DNA from: Aureobasidium sp. EXF-3400
Lineage: Eukaryota; Ascomycota; Dothideomycetes; Dothideales; Saccotheciaceae
Assembly (NCBI GenBank): GCA_024195585.1
Contig: SWBL01000223.1
Span: 22,526 to 86,525, forward strand
DNA length: 64,000 nt
Reading direction: 5' to 3'
Shown piece by piece: positions 46,878 to 59,300 of the stretch. The translations under genes were made by a program, and so were the position numbers. The notes beneath the pieces are model-generated. The model saw only the letters and a list, made by a program, of their open reading frames with translations. It did not search any database and was not told the DNA's origin. Every line of letters starts with the position of its first letter. Position 1 is the first letter of the stretch.

Positions 46878-48736
46878 ATGGCTGAGGAAGAGCCTAAGAA
46901 TGCACCTGTCGAGTCACAGGAGGCACAGAACGTATGATCACTACAGCGAACGCGTCACAAGATCGTCAGTCACTGACCGCCTGCAGGTCACAATGACAGA
47001 AGCCCCAACCGAAGCCCCTGCAGCTACAACTGAGAGCACTGAAGGTGAGCAGCTTCTATGCGTGCGCTGCATTGCCTACCACTGACACGATCTCAGCACC
47101 TGCCGCTACCGAGGCTATGGACACATCAGCCGACAACACCGAGGCCAAGGAGAAAGACGTAGCACTCGCTGGACCACAAGCAACCACCGAGGTCAATGCA
47201 CCTGACGGCGAAGGAAAGACAGAAGCAGCCATACTCCCTTCTGACGTCGCCACCGACGCTGCCACACCCTCGGGCAACAAGAATGGAAAGAGAAAGTCAA
47301 CATCAGGCGTTCCAGAGCACAAGACCAAGAAGCAGAACAAGAGAAAGTCGGTCGCTCAACTGAACCTCGACATTCAGCCTGGTGACTACTACTGGGCCAG
47401 ACTCAAGGGTTACTCTCCGTGGCCCTCGATCGTCTGCGATGAGGACATGCTTCCCGAGATCCTTCTGGGAAGCAGACCTGTCAGTGCCAAGCGTGCCGAT
47501 GGTTCTTACCGTGAGGATTACGAGGATGAGGGCAAGAACGCCAAAGACAGAACCTACCCTGTCATGTTCCTGGGAACCAACGAGTTGTGAGTATAATATC
47601 ATTACTAGGCCATGCGCACATAATTCTGACTTCAACACAGCTCCTGGATGGTCAACACTTCCCTCACCAAGCTTGAGCCTGGTGAGTGTACCCCCGACAA
47701 GCAGACTGGCAAGATGTCCAAGGCTCTGAAGGAGGCCTACGATATTGCCGAAGAACGTCACGACCTGGATTACTTCAAGAACATGCTTGAGGAATTCATG
47801 CAACAACAAAAGCAAGCTCAGGAAGAAGAGGCTGCCAAACAAGCCGAGAAAGAGGCCAAGGCTGCCAAGAAGGCTGAGAAGGCCGCTGCAGACAAGACTA
47901 AGGAAAAGAAGGACCGTAGAAAGAGCAAGAGCAAGGAGACTGTCTCTGATGCTGATGATATGGACCTTGATATTCCCGAGGATGCCGAGGCTAAGCCTAC
48001 CAAGAAGAGAAAGAAGGAGGCTGATAGTGAAGGCGAGGGTCCCAAGGTAAGAAGACATCGTTCGAATCGTTGACGCCCAGAGCTAACAGAGAGGCAGCCC
48101 AAGAAGACACCCAAGGCTCCCAAGGTTGCAGCCGCTAAGACTAATGGCGAATCGGCCAAGAAGGTAGCCAAGCCCAGAAAGGTCGTGCAAAAGCCCGCCG
48201 ACGAGGAACCTGTCACCGAAGCTGAGAAGCTGGAGCGTCGCGAGAAGGCCGTTCTTTACCTACGCCACAGACTGCAGAAGGGCTTCCTGATGCGCGACCA
48301 GACGCCCAAGGAAGATGAAATGTCTACCATGGACGACTTCTTCAAACAACTCGAGGCTTACACAAACCTCGAGCCCGCCATCATCCGTGGCACCAAGATC
48401 TACAAGGTACTCCGTGGTATCGTCAAGCTCTCATCGATCCCCAAGGAGGAAGAGTTCCAGTTTAAGAAGAGATCAAACGATCTTCTCGCCTCTTGGCACG
48501 AAGCGCTCGGCTCTAAGGGCGACGACAAGGAAGACGAGAAGGCCGAGGAAAAGGACAACAGCGAGAAGGTACAGAAGTCCGAGGAAACTGTCGAAAAGAC
48601 AGAATCCAAGGAACCTACTGAGGCTCCCAGCAACACAGAAGCTGCCGAGGACAAGGATGTTGCCATGACCGATGTGAAGGAGGACAAGGCTGAGGCAGCA
48701 CCTGCTGCAGACAGCGAGACCGCAGCCGCAGAGTAG
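46878..48736 (+). CDS. PWWP-domain chromatin protein
   Basis: 548 residues, exons 46878-46931, 46987-47044, 47097-47586, 47641-48046 and 48098-48736. The N-terminus is acidic and Ala/Thr-rich. The PWWP domain is at about 131-215 (GDYYWARLKGYSPWPSIV; PVMFLGTNEFSWM), which binds methylated histone tails and DNA. A long Lys/Glu/Ala coiled-coil-like stretch and basic KKRKK clusters follow. A helical segment at about 370-460 (LYLRHRLQKGFL...IIRGTKIYKVLRGIVKL) resembles a TFIIS-N/LEDGF-type bundle. The C-terminus is acidic and low-complexity. It may act like yeast Ioc4 or fission yeast Pdp proteins; the partner complex is unknown. Confidence 0.92.
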
Positions 48737-49105
48737 GCACCGACATTTGACGATGTCAACTCAAAAGACTTGGTACAGCGCAAGCAGCTGTAGTACCAGC
48801 AGCCGTGAAAGATCGGCTCATATTGCTTGCATTGTTTTTGCTTGATTACGGAGGCTTTGTCGTATAAGCGATAGCATCTATCGCTACGAAACACAAATAG
48901 CGAATGAATTTCAGTCAAAGAATGCCTTGCACACACATCGTGAAACATATATGTAGACCTGAAGTAATTATTGTCGCTTGCTTTGTATTCCATCACCGCC
49001 ATCATGTTTGTGACGCTGCCCACCCCGCGATCCCCGCACCTGTCAACAAAAAATATTGGCGAGCGACATTGTTGACAGCTCCTTCGAGAACACGACACAA
49101 GCAGA

Positions 49106-50048
49106 ATGGCTACAACACACGAGGCAGAGGCCTTAATCACCTCCCACGATCCTCATCACCCCGCAAACCTCATCTGCGAGCTTTGCAAGAAGTTCTACAC
49201 TCTTGGATGGGTATGCCGACCCAACGATGAGTAGACTGTCCTGGACGAACCAACACTTACACCCTGTTCAGGTCACTGGCACGGGTGGTGGCACCTCGAT
49301 CCGTGATGGCGAACGCATCTATATCGCGCCCTCAGGCGTTCAGAAAGAGCTCATGAAGCCGCAAGATCTGTTCGTTATGGACTATGCGACCAGGGAGTAC
49401 TTGCGCAGACCACCGGTAGGCAATGACCGCATGTTCGAGATGCTGGAGACATGAGGACTGAGTAGGACGCGGAATCTAGGTGCTGAAACCATCGGCGTGT
49501 ACACCTCTTTTCATGGCCGCTTTCACACTGCGCGGTGCAGGATGCTGCATCCACACACACAGCAAGGACGCCGTACTTGTGACACTGCTCTGCGAAGCTG
49601 CCGGCACCGACGTCTTTGAGATCCAGAAACTCGAGCAGATCAAGGGCATTCCTAAGGGTTATGGCGAGGAAAAGAAGGGAAACCTTGGATACCACGATCG
49701 TCTGCGCATTCCCATCATCGACAACACTGCGCATGAGGAGGACTTGAAGGATACACTTGAGGGCGCCATTAAACAGTGGCCCGATACCCATGCTGTTTTG
49801 GTCAAGAGACACGGAATGTATGTGCTCTCTTGTCAAAGATTTAGAGAAGAGAACGAAGATACTGACATAGCATCAGCTACGTTTGGGGCAAGGATGTTGC
49901 CCAGGCAAAGACTCAGTGCGAAAGGTAGGTCATCTCAATTCTTGATACACAGAAAGCAGGTGAACTAATGCGACAATACAGTCTCGACTACATCTTCCAG
50001 CTTGCGGTTGAGATGCACAAGCTGGGTCTGCCATGGATCCCGAAATAA
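49106..50048 (+). CDS. MDE1: Methylthioribulose-1-phosphate dehydratase (methionine salvage)
   Basis: 233 residues in five exons: 49106-49210, 49272-49415, 49480-49817, 49877-49924 and 49982-50048. A class II aldolase fold enzyme that dehydrates methylthioribulose-1-phosphate in the methionine salvage pathway. Visible motifs: [11 protein letters not shown] (phosphate loop), [10 protein letters not shown], zinc ligands His108 and His110 in CIHTHSKDA, catalytic-type Glu in EQIKGIPKG, and the third zinc His194 in KRHGIYVWG. Length matches Mde1. The last two exons are 48 and 67 nt. Cytosolic. Confidence 0.95.
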
Positions 50049-51109
50049 TTGACCGAAACACTCGGATCCAGCAACTTGTTTGTGAAAGCAACACTGGGAT
50101 CTGGCATCTCGATGGAACGTCCTGCTGACAGAGGCGGCTTTCCTCGACCTTGATCTTGATCTCTATCCGTATATGGCAAAGGGTCAACAATGTGAACATA
50201 GGGCATACTTCGTATAATATATTGCAGTAGTACGACTGCAGCTTTCAGCTTGTCACCATAACGCATCCCTGCAAGTAAGCATAGATTTGGAAATATAAGC
50301 ATTGAGATTGCGCTGATACCTGAATTCTGACATGAGTTGGTATAAGCAAATGACGGATATTTGTATATACAAAGTGAAACGTTGCCGGCCACGTGAACAA
50401 GATGCCTTCAAATTGCCAAGTTGGGGCAATGCGTTTGTCGGTCGCCTGAATCTGGAAGAGGAGAATGACCAGTTTTTGCCCAGTCGGTGCATGAATCCGA
50501 ACCTGGCCTCCATGCATGACTTGATGGTGGATACTGTACTCAGCCAGCCAAGCAGCAAGAGCGAGCAAGAACGAAGGCCAAAACGTTAAGAGCTGAGAGC
50601 CGGATTTCCCGATCTTGTTTAAAGCCTTGACACACATGCGAGCCTTGCGCTTGCCATGCAGAGCAGATCTCACTGTGTTTCTCAATCTATTTTTAATCAC
50701 ACCTTTAACATCCACCACACCTTTCCTATTTCCTTCAAGGTTCGAGGAAACAGAAGGGGTCTTGGCCGTCTAGAAAACCCTTCGTGTTCAAATTAAGCAA
50801 ATTTAGGCTTCACGAACACGAAAAGTGGACGGTCCGCCCAACGGGCTTTGACATCATCGGCGCCTCCGACGCACTCGCTGAGAGTAGTGATGGCAGCGTT
50901 ACATGCGGTCAGAGGACCATCCAGGCCAAGAGTTGACTCGGTAGGTACGAGAATAGCAAAGGTAAATTGAAAGGTTTGTCAGAGTGCCTGACGATATAAG
51001 TACACGAGAGACAGCACTCAATTCTTCCTTGGTCACTCTTGTCTGTATCGAGGAAACATTTATACACTACATCCTTCCTCTGCTTCTAACATACAAAAGC
51101 TTCACAAAG
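50049..51109. other. Intergenic: GMC oxidoreductase promoter
   Basis: 1.06 kb without a gene. The only clear element is the TATA at 50993. Confidence 0.6.
50993..51004 (+). promoter_or_regulatory. TATA element of the GMC oxidoreductase gene
   Basis: gatataagtaca, about 110 nt before the ATG; identical to the element at 1131-1142. Confidence 0.55.
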
Positions 51110-52886
51110 ATGTTCAGACAACTATCGATAGCCGCTGTGGCATTGTCGTTGGGTACGTCCAGCACCGCTACAACTTGTATGCAAGAACGTTCTTACTAAC
51201 AATCACTCAGCATCTACTCAGGTTTCGGCCAACCCTATTCAACGTAGAGCAGCTGGAGATTCATCATTCGACTACATTGTCGTCGGATCAGGCCCTGGAG
51301 GTGTCACAGTTGCCGACAAGCTTTCAGAAAGCGGTGCATCGGTACTTCTCGTCGAGCGTGGCCAGGCTACAACTGGACAGTGGAACGGTAAAAACAGACC
51401 TCAATGGTTGGATAACACTGGCCTGACCTTCTACGATGTTCCTGCTCTCGACGATCAAATCTGGACCAAGGGTGGTGACTTCACTAACGACATCTTCTGC
51501 CCCGACATCGTCGGTGGTATCTCTGGTTGTGTTCTAGGTGGCTCTGGTGCAATCAACTCTGGCTTGTGGTGGAAGCCAACGACCTGGGATTGGGACACCA
51601 TGTTCCCTGAAAAGTGGCACAGCACCCATATGGCAAATGTGACTGAACGTGTCTTCTCACGCCTGCCTGGCACAGAGGTCCCCTCTCAGGACGGAAAGCT
51701 CTACTACCAGCAGGGCGCTGATATGCTCGAGGGTGCCCTGAAAGCCGCAAACTGGACCGAAGTCAGCGCCAACAGCGTCCCCAACGAGAAGAACAGAGTT
51801 TACTCCAACACCACTTACATGTTCCAACACGGTGAACGCAGTGGACCAATGTCTGTGTACCTTGGATCTGCCTACCCTCGTCCCAACTTCTCTCTCTACA
51901 CCAACGCCATTGTCGACAGAGTCATCAGACAAGGCTCTAAGATTACCGGAGTCGAGATCTCGAACACAGCCGCTGATGGTTTTAGAGGTACCGTCAAGGC
52001 AAACAAGGCCGTTGTCCTTGCTGCCGGCGCATTCGGTACCCCCAAGGTCTTGATGAGAAGTGGAATTGGCCCAAAAGATCAACTCGAGATTGTTCGCAAG
52101 GCCGAGGGCTCAAAGATGATCAGCAAGAACCAATGGATCAACCTGCCTGTTGGTTACAACCTCATGGATAACATCAACACCGATATTGTCATTTCCCAAC
52201 CTGACGTTGTCTACTACGATTTCGCTGGTCTCTGGAATAACCCCAACCAGGCTGACGTCAACGCTTATCTCAATGGACGTAAGGGCATGCTCGCTCAGTC
52301 AGCCTCCAACCTCAACCCTATGGTCTGGGAGATGCTGAACGGTACCAACGGTCTCCAGGGTCTGCAGTGGACCGCTCGTGTCGACACTTCTCTCAACATC
52401 CCCAACGATGCTAAGCACAACATGGTTCTTGCCCAGTACATCACCATTGGTCAAGCCGCCAGAGGTCGCACCACCATCACCTCTGATCTCAAGATGAATG
52501 TCTCAACCGGTGTGTCTGTCTTGGAACACGAGTCTGATCAGGTTGCTATCGCTCAGGGTATCGAAACCATGGTCAACATCCTCAAGAAGGTACCCGGTCT
52601 GAAGGTCCTCTCTCCTCCTTCTGGCATGTCTGCATTGGACTATGTCAAGTCGACTACTCACTTGTACGTCAACCACTGGTTGGGCAGCTGCAAGATGGGC
52701 AATGATGATGGTCGCAAGGTCAACGGCACTGCTGTTGTTGATGCAGACTCGAAGGTCTATGGTACCGATAACCTGTTCATCGCCGATGGATCCATTTTCC
52801 CTGGTCAGACTACCTCGAACCCTCAGGCTGCCATTACCATTGTTGGTGAGCGCGTTGCTGAGCTCATTCTCGCACTTCACAAGTAG
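51110..52886 (+). CDS. Secreted GMC oxidoreductase, cellobiose-dehydrogenase flavodomain type
   Basis: 572 residues, exons 51110-51152 and 51211-52886. Signal peptide MFRQLSIAAVALSLASTQVSA. The FAD-binding loop is at residues 40-45 (VVGSGPGG...LLVERG), with the GGSGAINSG motif and a catalytic His503 (NHWLGSCK)/Asn551 (TTSNPQAA) pair. The resemblance is to the dehydrogenase domain of cellobiose dehydrogenase (AA3_1) but the haem domain is absent: only the signal peptide precedes the flavodomain. It probably oxidises sugars or alcohols outside the cell. Several N-glycosylation sequons (NVT, NWT, NTT, NGT) fit secretion. Confidence 0.93.
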
Positions 52887-53119
52887 ATGAGTTGTGGTGC
52901 TGTAGAGCAAAAGTCCGATCATGACATGGCAATACCATACTAGCCATCCATAATACTTTGTACATAGACACGAATTTACGAAATCGAAACAAAAATATCT
53001 TCTGACATATTCTTTGAACGTTTGTGAAATTTGATTTTGGTAGTCATGCTGAAAATTCATGACTTTGCTTGTGGCTCGTGATTTGATATGTAAGGTATTA
53101 ACTGTGTCTTGTGTTCTGT

Positions 53120-54097
53120 CTATCGGGCCATGCTGCTGATCATTTCGCGTTGGGCTGCTCTGTCGCGGTTGGCCTCTGAGAGCGGCGGTATGCTTCTGAG
53201 ATCGCCAACGACGTCTTTTGCCTTGCCAAAGTAAACCTCCTCTGTGTTGGTACTGAGTTAGCATGTGTGCTTGATATAAACAGAGCTTGGAAACAAGAAA
53301 CTTACGTAGCAAGTTACGCATCTTGAGCTCCATGTCCTCGACAAGCTTGCCAATGTTGGCAACATGAGTCTCGTCAGCATCGACAGACATGTCTGCTTCA
53401 ACCTGTCTGGTCATGTTTCCAGCGAGATCCAGGCTACCCAGTGCATCGCCCTTTGTTCCGAGGTTCAAGATGACAGTAGATGTGAGCTTGTACTTTGCAG
53501 TGCGGCCACGCTCAGCGACTTCGAGGACGTGAATGCTGTCCCAAGCTCCTGAAGCAGCAGCCTGAGAGGAAGATTTCTTGAGCAGCACTACGCCTGCAAA
53601 GCCATCGTCGAGGTTCCAGAGGTAGACGGATGAAGTGCCGCCTTCATAGTATCTGTGTTTCCACTCTTCTCAGCATTTATTTCTTGCTTCTTCTGTATGG
53701 GTCCACACTCACAGCTCGCGGTAAACATCAAAAGCTTCATTTGCGCGGACTTCGAGGCGGCGGACGCGCTCGGAGCTCATCTCTGCATCGTCGACGGGAG
53801 GGTCGAACTCGTTGCTCCAGGGGCTGCGGTAGCTGTCGCCATCGCGGTTGTAGTCGCAGAGCAGGTAATCGCGGCCGGACTTTTTGCAGCGGCGGACTTC
53901 GAGAGGTTGGTCTACGGATGCGAGCAGTTCTTCTTCGTGTTCGGGGACCAGGCTGCAGATGGCTGAGAGGTTGGTGGCCGTGTTCTTTGGGTTTAGGCGT
54001 CGAAGGAGATCGCTGTGGGGGGAGGTGGATTAGAATTGGGTGAGAAGAACTGATGGGTAGTTAGAGCTTACAGCGCACTGTCGAATTGATCTGCCAT
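53120..54097 (-). CDS. CAP2: F-actin-capping protein subunit beta
   Basis: 264 residues, exons 54072-54097, 53713-54012, 53306-53652 and 53120-53241. It forms a heterodimer with the alpha subunit that caps barbed ends of actin filaments at cortical patches. Near-invariant segments are seen: [65 protein letters not shown] and [15 protein letters not shown]. Length is right for the family. Divergent from the guanine deaminase gene with 544 bp between starts. Confidence 0.97.
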
Positions 54098-54641
54098 GTT
54101 TGCGTATGTGTGTGTGTATATACTTGTCTTGTTGGTTGTTGCTAGGTCGGCATCAAGACGGGGTCCAAGCACCGTCCCCCACTCACTCCCCACGTCAGAG
54201 CGACTGCTGTTTCACGAGCTTCGCCGCATCTTTTCTGTGACAGTACTGTCTGCCATCGTAGCCATATCAAGCTCTGAATTGGGTTTCGTCCTCTCCTCGC
54301 CGAGAACCGCTTTCCCGTCTGTTCAAAATGACAGTTTATATCTCTTAGTAGAACTAATGCCATCCCCATATCGCGGAGCACGCCGATGAGCGATCCAGCC
54401 CGCCAATCAGCAAGCGCCATCCTCTACTCCAACCTCCGAACTCCTGGAGAGTTTTGGAGATAAGTCGTTGGAATGGTCAACCTTACCTGTTCAAGCCAAC
54501 TCTTCTACTTTCTGTCTTTGTCTTGTCTGTATATATTTGACACTTTTGGTCGGCTGTCTGCGTTCTTCTGTTCGACTTGATTTGCTTCTCCTGTTGTCTC
54601 TCCATACCCCTTATACTTTGCAACATTCCACATAGAGCATC
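54098..54641. other. Divergent promoter of capping protein and guanine deaminase genes
   Basis: 544 bp; no gene. CT-rich on the plus strand close to the deaminase start. Confidence 0.5.
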
Positions 54642-56110
54642 ATGATCATGTCAACAACCAATGGCAACACCGCCGAGAAGACGATATACTTGGGTGCCTT
54701 TGCCCACTGTACCTCTCTGCAAGAAGTCGAGATCTGTGAAGCCGGAGCCATCGGAGTCGATTCGAATGGCAAGATTGCATTCATCGAGCGAGACATTGGA
54801 GATATCCCTGCATATGAATTGCGAGAACGAAAAGATGGCTGGGAGAAAGCAAAGGTGGTGCAAATACAAGACCAAGGCTTCTTCTTCCCAGGTTTCATAG
54901 GTAAGTTGCGATTTTCTGCAGACGTGATTTCCCAAACTAATGTGGTTGCTCAGATACTCACATTCATGCTTCGCAATATCCAAACTCTGGTATTTTCGGC
55001 AAATCGACATTACTGGACTGGCTCAACACCTACACTTTTCCTTTGGAGTCATCATTTACAGATCTGGAGAAGGCCCGTCGCATCTATGCTCGTGTTGTTA
55101 ACCGCACTCTATCACACGGCACCACAACGGCATGCTACTATGCAACCGTCCACGTCGAGGCCACCAATCTGCTCTCCGATATCTGCTTGTCAAAAGGCCA
55201 ACGCGCATTCGTCGGCCGCGTCTGCATGGATCAACTCAGCCCAGACTACTACCGCGACGAGAGTGCAGAATCCACCATCTCAGCCACCGAAGCCTGCATC
55301 GCCCACGTCGCAAATATAGACCCAAAACACCACCTAATCACCCCCATCATAACCCCCCGCTTCGCACCCAGCTGCAGCGAAAACTGCCTAAGTGCTCTCG
55401 GAAAACTCGCTCAGCGCACCGGTCTTCCTGTCCAAACCCATATCTCAGAGAACAAATCCGAGATCGAGTTGGTAGCAGAGTTATTCCCAAACAACACTTC
55501 CTACACCGATGTCTACGATAAAGCAGGATTACTGGGTCCGAAAACCATTCTCGCACATGCAGTGCATTTGTCGCCAGAGGAACGTAAAACGATACGCGCT
55601 CGTGATGCAAAAATCAGTCATTGTCCAGCCTCTAACACTGCATTGACCTCTGGAGCAGCACCTGTAAGGACTTTGCTCGACAAGGGTCTCACCGTTGGTC
55701 TGGGTACAGATGTCAGTGGAGGTTACAGTCCCAGTATCTTGGAAGAAGCCCGTCAAGCTGTTCTAGTCAGCAGACATGTGGCCATGGCCGACGGTGATGC
55801 TGCAAAACTGAGCACAGAAGAAGCACTATGGCTAGCAACTCGCGGAGGTGCAAAGGTTGTTGGTCTCGAGAACCGTGTCGGTGGGTTCGAGGTCGGCATG
55901 GATTGGGATGCACAGATGATCAGTCTGGATGTAGTGAGTGAAGACGGAGAGATGGATGATGCCGACGCCAAAGGTCCTGTAGATGTCTTCATGTGGGAGA
56001 GCTGGCCGGACAGACTCAACAAATGGTTCTACGGCGGCGACGACAGAAACACAGCTGCTGTATGGATCAAGGGTCGTTTGGTGCACACAACGCACAAATA
56101 CAGAGGTTAG
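54642..56110 (+). CDS. GUD1: Guanine deaminase
   Basis: 471 residues, exons 54642-54900 and 54954-56110. A zinc amidohydrolase that converts guanine to xanthine in purine salvage. Metal ligands: His89 and His91 in DTHIHASQYPN (assembled across the intron), a later His in QTHISENKSE, His in LAHAVHLS and Asp in LGTDVSGGYSPS. Other marks are RFAPSCS and the SHCPASNTAL loop. Two start codons six bases apart (54642 and 54648) are both usable. Ends 277 bp from convergent FAS1. Confidence 0.96.
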
Positions 56111-56387
56111 ATTCAGGCACATAGTCACTTTTGCTAGAAGCTTAGAAGAGCTATCTTTTGAAAAAGGCTGAATGGAAATACAGCTATGAAAATTTAGAAA
56201 CCACAATTACAGTATATACACCTTCCCACCTCAAATCAACATGGGTCTTGAATAGTAACAACCAAAACATTCCCAAGGGATATATCCTTCTTTAAGCGTT
56301 CCCCCGAAGCACCAAAAGATAAAACAAAGCAGCCCTTGATATGTCGTTCCTCTACAAGTTTACACAAACCCCCTCGTGGGTTCTCAT

Positions 56388-59300
56388 TTATGCCGTGGGA
56401 GCGGGCTTGCTGCCGTCATCGTTAACGTAACTCTCCCAGTTGGCCAGAATGTTGCCAATCTTGGGCGAGTTGGTCAGGCGGTACACGTCCTCAAAGTACT
56501 CCTTGGTGATCTCGAATGGCCTGGCGGTGACGTTGGGAATGTATTTGCCAACGAGCTTGCTAGGATCGATGCTAGTCTTGTTGATCTTCTTGAGCAAGAA
56601 GGAACGGAAGGGCTTGACACCCGAACGAAGGAAGGTACTGTGGAAAGGCACATCGATACCCTTGAGAGGAATCGTGGCGAAACCACGCTGGAGGTCAAGA
56701 GGCTTGGGCTTGGCCTCGGTCTGCTCTGCGCATCCCTTGATGATCTCGACGAGGTGACCCTTGACGTCTTCAAGGGACATGGTCTGCATCAATGATTGGA
56801 TGTCGATCTTCTGTACCTTCAGGTAGTTGAGGACGTTGGCCAAGCAGTCGAGTGCGCGAAGGTCACCAGCAGCGACGTACTGCATGTTGGCGATGTTGTA
56901 GTTGACAATTTCCAGAAGCCACGTAGTGGTCTCTGCAATGTTCTCAACAACGTATTGCAGTGCTTGCTCGGTGAAAGTCTTGCCGATACGCGAAGGGTTG
57001 ACAGCGCACATGGAGTAGTTGGAACGGCCAGCCTCGTCACGCTCGACAGCGACTTGCATGGTCAAACCACGGTAGAACACAACCGATACCAAACTCTCAA
57101 TAGGCATAACCTCAGCCATGGCGGCGAGAGCAGAGTACTCTCCAAGAGAGTGACCAGCGAAACTGCTGTCACGCTGGACAAGACCCTTGGATCGCATGTC
57201 CTCGAAAGAGGCCTTCTCCATGAGGGTAAGTGCGGGCTGGGTGAATTGAGTAGCCGACAGCAGACCAGTTGGCGAACGGTATGTGTATGATGTGGTGGTC
57301 TCGTTGATCTCCTTGAAGATCTTCTCTGACTTGATGCTTCCATCGGCGCTAACGGTCTCGAAGGTCATCGACATGTAGTTCTGGCGAATAGCCTTACCAC
57401 GAGGTCCACCGAAGTGCACGGTCATCTCGTTGGGGTTGTTCTTGACAATGTTGGTGATGGCGAAACCATAGTTGTCAAGGAAATGCTTGTCTGCTCTGTC
57501 CCAGACCTCCTTAGCGACGGGACTGCTTGCGTACAGCTCCATACCCATACCCTGTTCCTGAGAACCTTGACCAGTGAAGACGTAGGCAGAGACAGGCTGC
57601 TCAACTTCTGCCTCACCAATGAGGACCTTGTCTTCGGTCTCCTTGTTGCGTGCTTCGACGGTGATGATCTTGCGACCAGAGACCATACCAATGTGCTGCA
57701 AGCTGACCTGAATAGTGTCGTTGGGAAGGACCATGCCAACAAGGTTGACGTGGAAGCTACGGACGCGACCGACGTTGTTCTCAGCGGCCCAGGTCTCGAC
57801 CAAGCTTCTGACGGCAGCACTGGAGTACATGCCGTGAGTGATGGTGCCAGGAAGGTTGGCGTACTTGGAGAAGACGCGAGATACGTGGATAGGATTGTAA
57901 TCGCCCGAAACCTTGGCGTAGGTCTCGTTCGATGCAGGTGCCTTGAGCTCGAGAGGAGTCTTGCCGTTCAAGGGAATAGCGTTCTCGAAGTTGACAGGCT
58001 GGTCAATGACCGAGCCATTGCGCTCCAGGTAGTCAATAACGGGGTTACCGTGAGAGACACCAGCCTCGTACTCGACCGAGGCGAGCTGGATGACCTCCTT
58101 GCTGGGCAGCTCAATCTCAACCTGACCGACAGTCTCGACGGTGCTGAAGACGTTCTCGTTCTTGTAGCGAACCAGACTCTGCAGACGGAAAGTAAGAGTC
58201 TGACCAAGGAGATCAATTTCAGTGTCCTCGAGACGGAACCACTCCTTCGACTGAAGAACTGCGACATCCTTGCTGGTTGCAAGAGTGATTTGCATGGGCT
58301 TCTCGGTCTTTCTCTGGAAAGTGTTCTCGAAGTCGGTGTAGGCACCGCGGTACAAGAACTGACTGGTGACTTCCATGACGGGCTCGCCATCACGAGTGAT
58401 GGTACCGCAGACCTCGACCATCTTACCAGATGCCTGGTTGATGACAGCGTTGACCTCAGCGGTGGTGTCGAGAACGTCACCCTTCTTCAAGGGAGCAGCG
58501 CCGGGAATCATGCGGAAACCGTTGGAAAGATGGACGAGCTTGAGAAGATCACCGTCGATCTTGCGAGGGAAGATAGGCTTGGTGATAGCCTTCCATCCAA
58601 CGACGATGGCGAAGTCCATAGGAGCAAAGACCTCCTTACCAGGACGGTCGACGAAAGCTTCGCCAGTGTTGCCGACTGCGTGGACGAAGTCGTTGATGGC
58701 CTCGCTAGTGACAGTGGCTCTGCCACCATCGAAGCGCGAGGTGACAGAGGTGTCGAAGGGAACGTTGGCATCACCGAACCAGATCTTGTAGTAGAACTCC
58801 TTGATGCGGTCGTTGCGAGCCTCCATAACTTCTCTGATGGGAGCGTAACCGGTCTCAGGGTGGTAAGTGAACTTCAAAGGCAGAGCGACAGCCGAGTTGG
58901 TGGCAGAGCGGTCCTCGATAAGCTGGACGGTAATCTCGTTGTTGACAATGGGGCCAACCTCGATGGTCTGTACGAACTTGCCGCTTGAAGTAGGCTCCTT
59001 GACAGTGATGAAGGTCTTGCTAGGATCGTTGGGGTAGTTGACCTCGACCATCATACCAGGTGCAGGTGCAAAGATACGGTGCATAGGGTTGGTGTGGAAT
59101 CTCTGACCCTGGACGAAGACGTCTGCTGTGAAGAAAGCGTGTCTCCAGGAGTAGGTCTTACCAGCAAGCAGAGACAACCAGGAGTCTTCCTTGGGAAGGG
59201 CTGCACTGGGAGATGCAGAGAGACGGTACATGACCTTGTTGTTGAGCTCCGACACGGTCAAGCCCTCAACGTCGATCTCATCGCTGGCCTCGAGGAGCTT

